Shown here one piece after another: positions 47,864 through 60,600 of a DNA stretch of 64,000 nucleotides. The stretch is from Chrysomallon squamiferum (lineage: Eukaryota > Mollusca > Gastropoda > Neomphalida > Peltospiridae). The first letter of the stretch is position 1; the number at the start of each line of letters is the position of its first letter. The stretch spans positions 48,003,564-48,067,563 of the forward strand of contig CM022665.1 of NCBI GenBank assembly GCA_012295275.1, read 5' to 3'. Both the position numbers and the translations under genes were made by a program. The notes under the pieces were generated by a model that saw only the letters and a list, made by a program, of their open reading frames with translations, did not search any database and was not told the DNA's origin.

Positions 47864-47931
47864 GTTGTTTTGTTTTGTTTTTCCTTCTTTTTTATTATTT
47901 TATTTATTATTTATTTATTTATTTACTTATA

Positions 47932-47965
<34 letters not shown>

Positions 47966-48519
47966 TTAACCTCATTTAACCATATTTAATAATATTAATA
48001 ATAATGTAATAATAATAATAACAGCAACAACAATAATTATGATCGTGATGATGATGGAGGTGAGATACAAATATATCGTTCTACCTTTGTTATTACTGTG
48101 AAAACACCGCTGTGTATGTTTATAACCTGCTACGTTATGGACGTGTTGTGATTTGAGAGATGTACATTCTGCTGTGATTATGTCATGTTGTTCTGAACTG
48201 TCAGGTCTTGCATGTATATCTGCATCTAAATCTCGCAAATCTTTGTTTCCCGTTAATCGTTTTTCCGGTGGGATAACGAAAAAATATACTGCCATATAAT
48301 TATGTTCATTGTAAATTTGAAAGAGCCTGTCTTACTAGAAAACCCCTGGCAATGCACAAAAGATGCTGTAATATATTCTGTTTGCCATGAACCTGGGTAT
48401 TCAAAAATGCGTAGCACACGACTGGGTCTGGATCTCATTCTTTGTTAATAATAAAATATGATAACAGTAAAACAACTCCAGGTTTATCGAAGGAAGTTAC
48501 ATCTTATACAGAAATGTAA

Positions 48520-48574
<55 letters not shown>

Positions 48575-49413
48575 TAATAATAACAACATTAAAAACAATA
48601 ACAACAATAACAACAACAACAACAACAATAATAATAATAAAAAACACGCGTGATTAGTGTTAATGTTATAAATACTTGGTTATTGCTGTTACAAACAGGT
48701 GATTACTTTTACTGTTATGTTACAAATAGCGGGTTATTGCTGTTACAAACAGGTGATTACTTTTACTGTTATGTTACAAATAGCGGGTTATTGCTGTTAC
48801 AAACAGGTGATTACTTTTACTGTTATGTTACAAATAGCGGGTTATTGCTGTTACAAACAGGTGATTACTTTTACTGTTATGTTACAAATAGCGGGTTATT
48901 GCTGTTACAAACAGGTGATTACTTTTACTGTTATATTACAAATAGCGGGTTATTGCTGTTACAAACAGGTGATTACTTTTACTGTTATGTTAAAATAGCG
49001 GGTTATTGCTGTTACAAACAGGTGATTACTTTTACTGTTATGTTACAAATAGCGGGTTATTGCTGTTACAAACAGGTGATTACTTTTACTGTTATGTTAC
49101 AAATAGCGGGTTATTGCTGTTACAAACAGGTGATTACTTTTACTGTTATATTACAAATAGCGGGTTATTGTTCAAATACATTATTGTATTTTGTTCTTGA
49201 TTTTGTTTTGTTTTTAATTATAAAAACGTTTTTCATTTTACGTATGGTTCAGAACGCTCGGAAAGCGTTTCTCCGTAATTGTTAATAAACTCACAGTAAA
49301 CCTTTCCATTCTTTTTTGTTCTGGTCAAGTAAATGTCGGTGATGCTGCAGATGTTGATAGACAAGTGTTGATGCCACCATTATATCACAGTATACAAATG
49401 AATAATTATGTTT

Positions 49414-49444
<31 letters not shown>

Positions 49445-49540
49445 TTAGTATTATCATTATTTTATTATTATTATTATTATTATTATTTTAATTCGTTTAT
49501 TTTTTTATTTTATCATTTTATTTATTATTTTTTTATTTAT

Positions 49541-49587
<47 letters not shown>

Positions 49588-50848
49588 TTAACCTCATTTA
49601 ACCATATTTAATAATAGTAATGATAATGTAATAATAATAATAACAGCAACAACAACAACGACAATAATAACAATTAAGATGGTGATGATGATGGAAATGA
49701 GATACAAATATATCGTTCTACTGAACACGACATTTTTATTTTTTCAAACTATTTTATTTCTGGTTAAAGATTTCTACAATGAACAACACTAAAATAATAT
49801 TTTGTACAATTTATGATTCTGAAAATAAATAGGATTTACACAAACAAACTAGTAAATGAAATAACTTGTAATGGGTGTTATATATAAGGTAATGGCTTAT
49901 AAAACTGTTCAAGAATTTATCTACCAGTGAAAAAACACTCGACTGAACACCAGTCATTACCTTTGTTATTACTTTGAATACACCGCTGTATTGGTTTATA
50001 ACCTACTACGTTATGGGTTTACGTTCATAACCTATTGCGTTATGGACTTACGTTTATAACCTATAACCTACTGCGTAATTTGAGAGATACACCTTCTGAT
50101 ATGATTATGTCATGTGAGTTCTGTAGTGTCGGGTGTCGCATGTTATCTGTATCAAAATCTCAAATCTTTGATCCTGTTACAGAGATGCGTGGGATACTAA
50201 AATAATTTACTGCTGTATTATTTTATTTTTTAAAATTAATTCGTTCCCTCTGAAGTGGACAGTAAAACCCGACAACGACAGACAAGAAGACAACGTGCTG
50301 CAGTTGTAACAAAACCCACTCAGCGTGCGACCTCATGCAGCCGTCAGTGAGGTCGCTACGTAGCGTGTGACGTTGTTTTCTGATATGTATTGTTGTAACA
50401 CAATACCTTAGTAGTGACGTGATCAGTGACCTGCAGCCATTTTCTTAAATTCAATCCACGGTTCAGGATCTGCTCAGTAAGAATCACATGTGAAATTACG
50501 TAACAATACTTCATGAATATTAATGTTAACAATAATACTTTTAAAGAACATAATGACCCTGGAAGTTCAACCTATCCCTCGGAATGACAAAAAAAAAAAA
50601 ATTTTTGTTACTAAGTTTATTATTATCAACTTAATGCATTTTTACTCAGAATACTTGTTATAGAATCTAGAGTGATCTCTGAATTAAGTCAATAATAATG
50701 TGCGGTTATTTGAGAACTGTTGTGGTGTCCAGACTTTACTGGGACGAGAAAATGCAGAAAAGACTTATGTACACTTTTATTTGTTGCAATATTATGAATA
50801 TATTGTAATTAGGAATGACATGAGGTGTGTCTGTGTGTGTGTGTTTGT

Positions 50849-50896
<48 letters not shown>

Positions 50897-52498
50897 TTAT
50901 TTTAGATTAATAAAATGATAGTACATGCTGGTGTTAAATAAATAAAAATAAGTGTTTTGGATATTTCGTTGAAGTATTTATTAGCAGTTGTATATGCATA
51001 TATTCAGTATTGTAGAATTTAACTGCTGTTTACTAATACTAAGAACAATCAGTTAGTTAACAGCTGAGAGAACACACCAGAGTCTGGTCACACAAAAGAA
51101 GATGGTTTCTCAATTCTTCTTATCGTCTTTCAGAAGGCCCCGTTGACGTGAACGTCAGCCACTCTCACGACGACATCACGTTTAACTCTGTGATACGTGA
51201 CAACAAGGACATTCAATATGGCGGCAAATGGCAACCGTCCGTCTGTCGAGCTCGTTACCGCGTGGCCATCATCATTCCTTACCGAGACAGACTGCAACAC
51301 CTGGCCATCCTCCTGTCTCACCTCTTCCCGGTGTTACGACGTCAGCAGCTCAACTTCCGCGTGTTCGTCGTGGAGCAGGTTAGTCGTAGTGTAGTTAGTG
51401 TAGTCACCTTTCTGCCCCGTCACTTCGTTCTAAGCTCAGTTCTGTGACGTAATCTGACGAGATAAAGTTTAAAGTTGTAAACACAGACAACACAATAAAC
51501 AAACCTGATGAGAGAATATAAAACAAATGTGTTATTATTTTTTTTCAGAAATAACTATAAACATCCACTTTGTAAAAAAGAAAAAGTGTTACTATTTTTT
51601 CAGAAATAACTGTAAACATCCACTTTGTAAAAAAGAAAAAGTGTTACTATTTTTTCAGAAATAACTGTAAACATCCACTTTGTAAAACAGAAAAAGTGTT
51701 ACTATTTTTTCAGAAATAACTGTAAACATCCACTTTGTAAAAAAGAAAAAGTGTTACTATTTTTTCACAAATAACTGTAAACATCCACTTTGTAAAAAAG
51801 AAAAAGTGTTACTATTTTTTCACAAATAACTGTAAACATCCACTTTGTAAAACAGAAAATGTGTTACTATTTTTTCACAAATAACTGTAAACATCCACTT
51901 TGTAAAAAAGAAAAAGTGTTACTATTTTTTCACAAATAACTGTAAACATCCACTTTGTAAAAAAGAAAAAGTGTTACTATTTTTTCACAAATAACTGTAA
52001 ACATCCAACTTTCTCACGAATGTCTCGCCTTGTTATATTTAAACAAAATAGCTGCAAGAAGTCACGTTTGTAAAGTGTGTCTAAAGTTAGTTTTAAAACA
52101 GAACTCACGTTTGTAAAGTGTGTCTAAAGTTAGTTTTAAAACTGAACTCACGTTTGTAAAGTGTGTCTAAAGTTAGTTTTAAAACTGAACTCACGTTTGT
52201 AAAGTGTCTAAAGTTAGTTTTAAAACAACTCACGTTTGTAAAGTGTGTCTAAAGTTAGTTTTAAAACTGAACTCACGTTTGTAAAGTGTGTCTAAAGTTA
52301 GTTTTAAAACTGAACTCACGTTTGTAAAGTGTGTTGAAAATATATATGTGTAGTACGTATATTTAATACATTATTTAATACATATATCGAGTAGATACAC
52401 ATAAACTGTTATATTAAAATTTATATATGTAGTACATATATTTTACACATGATTTAATACATATATCGACTAGATGCACATAAACTGTTATATAACAA

Positions 52499-52555
<57 letters not shown>

Positions 52556-54587
52556 GTATATTTAATACATGATTTAATTTATATATTGAGTAGAATACGT
52601 GGAAAGTGTCATTCTTCTCAGTGTTTTGATAAATAAATTTTATTAAGTCATATGTCTATAAATTATTGTAATATTAGCACGAGTAAAAATTAGATTTTTA
52701 AATCATAAATTTAACTCTAGTGCCACAAATCATGATAAAGAGAAACGGTTGAAGAGTTTATACTTTTTTTCTTTTTTTTTTGTAGTTTCCGCTAATACAA
52801 ATCATGAACACGTTTCGTAAATAAAATTAAATGTTCATATTTTGTAAAGCAATAATTTTGTTCCAATTAACGCTCTAACAGTAACTGATGAGTTGCCGCA
52901 GGGAACTGCTATAGCTACGTAATTTAATAACAACGACAACACTTTCAGAAATCTACATGTACATGAGTCAGCACAGCTCTTTGATTCAGAAATATGAGTA
53001 ATTATTTAAACCGTCGAAGTGAGACGTTGATTTACACTGTTAATTTTATGTAAGTGTTGGTGCAATTGAGGTCCAGGTGTCACACAGTACTGCATGTGTA
53101 TTAAGTGTATTTAGTGCACATATCGAGTGAGCGGATATAAACTGTTGTTTGTGTGTGTGTGTGTCTGTGTGCGTGTGCCTGTGTGTCTGTGTGTGTGTCT
53201 GTGTGTGTCTGTGTGTCTGTGTGTGTCTGTGTGTCTGTGTGCGTGTGTCTGTGTGTCTGTGTGCGTGTGTCTGTGTGTCTGTGTGTGTGTGCGTCTGTAT
53301 GTGTGTGTGTCTGTGTGTGTGTGTTTGTGTGATACTTTCATACATATATCGAAAGACTGTATATAAACTCTGGTAATAATGTGATAAAACAAATATTTAA
53401 TACATGATTTAATACATGTATTGAGGAGATGCACATAAACTTATATAAAACAGATGAAAATAAACTGTTATACAAAAAAAAAATATATATATATATATAT
53501 ATCTGTAGTACGTATATTTAATACATTATTTAATGCATATATCAAGATATAAACTCTTTAAAAAAGGGTTATACGATTATTTAATACTTGATTTAACACA
53601 ACATAAACTGTTATATAAAAAATATGTATCTGTATTACGTATATTTATATATATCGAGATGTAAACTCGTATAAAAATGGGAAATACGATTATTGAATAC
53701 ACACATGGAGTGGGTGGTTATAAACTGCTGTACAAAAAGGAAATAAAAAGTCAGTTATATTTAATTAGGATCGCTCAGTCGGTAATGACGCAATGATAAC
53801 TGGGAAATAAAACAAAAAATCAATGAGAGAACTGGCCCAGTTAGCTTCTCCATTCTTTAGTCTGCTACACAATAACAACACTGCGTCAGTCAGTCGACAT
53901 GCATCTTCTGTAGCATGTATACTGTAATTAATGTAATATGAATTAATGTAATTAATTAATAATTAATATAATATAATGTAATTAATATAATATAATGTAA
54001 TTAATATAATTAATGTAATATGATATAATTAATGTAATATAATGTAATTAATATAATTAATGTAATATGATGTAATTAATGTAATGTAATTAATGTAATT
54101 AATATAATATAATGTAATTAATGTAATATAATGCTTATTAACATACATAGTAATGTGTTGCCATAAAAAGCCTGTGTCATATATAATAATTATAGCGTTT
54201 ATTAATTATCATTATGTTACATTAAACTATTACTAATTACAATTATTTCTTTACATTACACTGTTACTAATTACAATTACATTGCGTTAAACTATTATTA
54301 ATTATCATTATGTTACATTACACTATTACTAATCACAATTACATTCTGTTACATTATTACTAATTACAACTATATACGTTAAACTATTATTAATTATCAT
54401 TATCTTGCATTAGACTAATTATAATACGTTTCACTGTTACAAATAATCATTACATTTCATTATTACACTCTGTAAACTTACATTTTTTAATATAATTGTT
54501 CTATATTTTATGAAGCTGCTTTTTCTAAACATACTGTTTCTGTATATCAATAATTTTTATATAATTTACTAATTTTTATAGTATACG

Positions 54588-54618
<31 letters not shown>

Positions 54619-57600
54619 AAACACACTTGACACAAACATATTTTAATATTACGTTTTCGTTTTTTAATTTCGTAATTACACAAATGAGACGATATTAACC
54701 ATTTGTTTCAATAATAACAAATAGAATATGAGGTTCGTAACCATGACGAATACTGACTAACGTGTGTTTTTACATCTGACCATTGTCAGCTTATTTTAGT
54801 TATCTACTTACGTAATAATTCATCTCTGTATCAATATTGACTTAATTGTCATTTTATTCTATGACGTATCTATTATTGCGAGTTGAAAGTCAATAACAGC
54901 TCACGAGAAACCCAGTGTCAGTTCAATGTGCATGCGTGGACAAACGTCAGAAGTCAAAGAGAGGCAAGCTGTGTCGCTGAAAACAAACATCGACAACTGC
55001 ACATGTGTCAGACAAAACGCGATATTTAATATCAATTATGTTGACTCAAGGTTCAGCTGTACACGGCTATTGTTGTGACAGAAATACAGTGTATCAAAAC
55101 ATTTCTACCTTTCTTACACGTTTTCTACCAGTTAGGATGTTTGATACGAGAAATTCATTTTCTGGTCTTTTTTGATTTTCTTATTTTATCATTACGTGAG
55201 AAAAACAGCTTGCAGACGTATTTCAATTACACGTACAACTGGCTCTGTGCTGAATTATTAGAATCCTCTCCCAGAAAAGCAACCCCCTCCCCCTGAATAT
55301 CTCTAAGATTTCAGTGTTAAACGACGCTTACTTCTGTTAAAATATTATGGATTTATGGATCAACTGGATTCAGTATCTGTTTCACTGACCCCAGTCAGCA
55401 ATATTGATCGCTTCACAAATAATAACGTAATTATAGGAGGAATGCCGCCATTTTGCTCGCTAACAACGCCAATTCTATAAAGTGGCCTGGTCTATGATGG
55501 TTTCGTTACGTCACAGCGCGCGATCAATTGATGGCCAATCTTCAAATACCGTTCCTAATTGATACTGACTGAATAGCCAATTGACCACAGAAACTAATTA
55601 ATGGCGTCGCGATTAATGAAAAAGCCAGCGCAGCTGATTCTGAGTGCGTGACGTCGATCACTTGCAACATGCTGCTGTCGACTTCACGTCCACACAACAA
55701 CTGTCACAGCTTTGTGTGTTGTCGTTCATAAATAAATATGATTTACTCTTCAGAACATCAATACTAAACTACACGACACGTATCCAAATCAATGATTAAA
55801 ATTAACAACTTAAGATATGCTAAGTCGAATAACATGCATTAAAATGAATAATACAATACATAACATACACTATGATTAACAGTTTTATATACACTAAAAT
55901 TAATAATACAATACATAATATACAATAGAATTAACAATTTCACAAGCACTAAAATAAATAACACATTATGCATTACAGTTAACAACTTCAGATAGACTAA
56001 GGTGAATAACACAATACATAACATTTACCATAATTAACAATTTTACATACACTAAACTGAATGACACATTTTACACTAAAATTAACAGTATAACATACAC
56101 TAAAATTAACAGTATAACATACAATAAAATTAATATTTTAACATACACTAAAAGCATTAACTAGTCTAACATACAATTGTTAAAAAATTCACATACACAA
56201 GATTGTATGACAAATACTAAACAGATGACTGACTGATAATTGATTGTAAAAATTCATACACATGACGTAGTACACAAGATTGTATAACAAATACTATGCA
56301 GATGACGTAACACAGACAAGATTGTATGACGTACTATACACATGACGTAGTACACAAGATTGTATGACAAATACTATACACATCACATAATTACTCATAG
56401 TTTGAGGAATAAATGAGATTTCGTTTGAAGACAATATATTAAAATAATTTCTTGTGTTATATTTGATTCCAGTATATATTCATTCATTTTACAATTTTAA
56501 TCTCACTACATTGTTGATGTTGTTGTTTATTTTTTATTTATTTATTTATTTATTTGGTCTTTCTGTCCTTTGAGAAAATTTCCAGTTGCTAGAACTCGAA
56601 CGAATTCTGACTCATCATCATCATCATCATCATTATTATTATTTTTTATTTTTTATTTCATTTTTTTCTTTATTTTTTTTTTTTTTTTTTTGGTCGATAC
56701 TGGAAGTCACCCGCAAAATATCGATTTTTCCCAAATGTCCGTCGTTTTTGTTATCAGTTGTATTCAAACAGTTTCTTCAGTAACTAGTTCTTATTTTCCA
56801 TTTCATTGTGCGTTTTCCCGATCAAACCCTTGCCCAACAATTGACTTTTATCAAAAATAGAAGATTAATGTTTTACTGTCTATTCAAAAATAAAATATCT
56901 CTAGTCTGAAGCGTTTCTTCATCAGTTTTTCTATTTCAATTTATTACACAAAAATCATACAGAGACTTCAAACGTCAGTAGCTGATATTTTATATAAAAA
57001 CACACAGTTTACTTCATATAGCAACAAAACTAGGCAAAAACAAGGTATCAGCAAGCTGTAATCGACAAATTTATTCAATATTCCTGACTTTTTTACTGCA
57101 TATTTATTGCAAGTCGAATGTAAAATTTTATTTATTGTAATGTATCTTTTATTTATTATGTCACGTAATAATGGCGTAGTTATATTAAAACGTGTATGAA
57201 ATATGTTTTCAAAGTACGTAACTCTCTCTCTCTGTAAGTGTGTGTCTGTATGTGTGTGTGAGTGTCATGTGTACACTCGCGCATGCACACACATACACAT
57301 TCCTGGAAATGGGATTTATAAAGATAATTAATATTATGATGAATATATATATATAAATCTTTTTGTTTTTCTTTTTTTTTTGAAGTATGAAAACGGGACT
57401 TAATAAAGATAATTAATATGATGAATGATATATATATATTTTATTTTTTTTTTATTTTTAAACGGGACTTAATAAAAATAATTAATATGATGAATATATA
57501 TATATATATATTATTTTAATTTTTTTTTTTTTTGAAGTATGGAAACGGGACCTAATAAAGATAATTAATATTATGATGAATATATAATTTTTTTGAAGTA

Positions 57601-57637
57601 TGGAAACGGGACTTAATAAAGATAATTAATATTATGA

Positions 57638-57694
<57 letters not shown>

Positions 57695-60600
57695 GAAGTA
57701 TGGAAACTGGACGTTCAACAAAGGCAGGATTATGAACGCGGCTTTCAAGGAGGCTCTCAAACTCTACGACTTCCAGTGCATCGTCTTCCACGACGTCGAC
57801 CTCGTGCCCGAGGACGACCGCAACATGTACACGTGTCCGTGGCAGCCACGACACATGTCAGTAGCCATCGACGAGCACGACTACAGGTAAGTCAGTGAGA
57901 GAACGAACATCAGCGAAAGATAAATTTGTTGTTTTTCTGTACCGATGGAGAAAGGCTCCCATCTATACTTAACATCCCGTCCCCTGTTACTCAAACCACA
58001 CCCCGTCCCCCATCTGTAAAGCAACATCCCACCTCCTTTTTTTTTTTTAATCAATCAACCCCCCACCCCTCTGTATCAAACAGCACCCCCCCGTCCCTAT
58101 CTATCAAGCGAGATCTAGTCACCTATGTCTAAATCAACATGCCGTTCTTTGTCTGTGAACCAGACATCACAACGTACTAGTAATTCACGTCTGTTTCTTT
58201 AATTAGAAGAAGAAGACGAAAAAACATATATATTAACTGTCCGCTTTCCCTGTGATAATGAAGATATTAATAGCTGACCCAGAAGAGCGCTGTAAACAGG
58301 TGGCGCTCGTTAGCACAGAAAAGCCTGCAGGGTGAAGTCTAACTAACGAACAGCTCCGAGTGCCTTCTTAACTTTGTCTAATCTCTGCTGCTCGCGCTGT
58401 CACGTGACCAGCAGCGCTGGAAACATGGTAGTAAGAATACGGTGTTAAAAAAAAGAGAAAAAAAGACGTCAACGTGGACGAGGTTATAAAACCGTTTTGC
58501 AGGCGACATTTATAGAGAACTGGGATTATATTTCTCTGTAATTTTGACGGAACAGCTGTTGTCATTAGTTACTGCTGGTGATCACTGAGATAAATGACTG
58601 AGACGCGTTTTTTTATATATATTTTTTTTTTATATATATTCTATTTTTTTGTACTGATCACGTGATCTCTGTCCGATTTAAATTAACAACTGGACACGTG
58701 ACTAACGATGTTTTCGATTAGTTGGTCGAGTCATGATAATTTATTTTCAGAACGCATCTTTAATAACGTGTTTATGTGAAATCAATGCTTCACTTTTATC
58801 TTCAGTGACGTCTTTATGTTTCCATAAATAAATTGTTTTATTAAAGTAAAACTGAATAAAAACAGTAATCTCTCTCGACTCGGAAAAAATTGTTTCAATA
58901 TAAAAAAAATTATTATTATTACTTTTATTTTTTTATTTTTAATTTAAATCAAAATTTAAACAAAAAATCATTATTTTCCGAAAATTGACGTTTATAGGCA
59001 AGTTCAGTAAATAAATTCGTTATTTTACTTATAGTAAAATAAAAACACACACACACATACATATACACACACTCACACACACACTCACAGACACACACAC
59101 ACACACACACACACAGACACACACACAGAGACACACAACACACACACAGAGACACACACACACATAAACACACATATGGCATACTACTTGGAGAAGTGTT
59201 CAGTATAATGATTTCACTGAAGTATGACATACTAAATGTAAATACTGTAGATTCTAGATGTTTTATGTGACATTGTTTCTACTGTAGACTCTAGATGTTT
59301 TATGTGACATTGTTTCCACTGTTGGTTGTAGATGCATTTCGTTGTAGATGTTTTTTCTACATTGTTGTCTGTAGGTTTTTTATGTGACATTGTTTCTACT
59401 GTTGTCTGTAGATGTTTTATGTGACATTGTTTCCACTGCAGGTTGAAGTACGACATACTCGTTGTAGATGTTTTATGTTACATTGTTTCTACTGTAGACT
59501 GTAAATGTTTTATGTGACATTGTTTCTACTGTAGATGTTTTATGTTACATTGTTTCCACTGCAGGTTGAAGTACGACATACTCGTTGTAGATGTTTTATG
59601 TTACATTGTTTCTACTGTAGACTGTAGATGTTTTATGTGACATTGTTTCTACTGTTGTCTGTAGATGTTTTATGTGACATTGTTTCCACTGCAGGTTGAA
59701 GTACGACATACTTGTTGTAGATGTTTTATGTGTTTTGTTTTACATTGTTTCTACTGTAGATGTTTTATGTGACATTGTTTCCACTGCAGGTTGAAGTACG
59801 ACATACTCGTTGTAGATGTTTTATGTTACATTGTTTCTACTGTAGACTGTAGATGTTTTATGTGACATTGTTTCTACTGTTGTCTGTAGATGTTATATGT
59901 GACATTGTTTCCACTGCAGGTTGAAGTACGACATACTCGTTGTAGATGTTTTATGTTACATTGTTTCTACTGTAGACTGTAGATGTTTTATGTGACATTG
60001 TTTCTACTGTTGTCTGTAGATGTTATATGTGACATTGTTTCCACTGCAGGTTGAAGTACGACATACTCGTTGTAGATGTTTTATGTTACATTGTTTCTAC
60101 TGTAGACTGTAGATGTTTTATGTGACATTGTTTCTACTGTTGTCTGTAGATGTTTTATGTGACATTGTTTCCACTGCAGGTTGAAGTACGACATACTCGT
60201 TGTAGATGTTTTATGTTACATTGTTTCTACTGTAGACTGTAGATGTTTTATGTGACATTGTTTCTACTGTTGTCTGTAGATGTTTTATGTGACATTGTTT
60301 CCACTGCAGGTTGAAGTACGACATACTCGTTGTAGATGTTTTATGTTACATTGTTTCTACTGTAGACTGTAGATGTTTTATGTGACATTGTTTCTACGTT
60401 GTAGATGTTTTGTTTTATGTGACATTGTTTCCACTGCAGGTTGAAGTACGACATACTCGTTGTAGATGTTTTATGTTACATTGTTTCTACTGTAGACTGT
60501 AGATGTTTTATGTGACATTGTTTCTACTGTTGTCTGTAGATGTTTTATGTTACATTGTTTCCACTGCAGGTTGAAGTACGACATACTCGTTGTAGATGTT

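Noticed and set aside
53046-53434. His/Thr-rich and Cys/Val-rich open frames
   Set aside because: Interrupted GT dinucleotide tract read in different frames.
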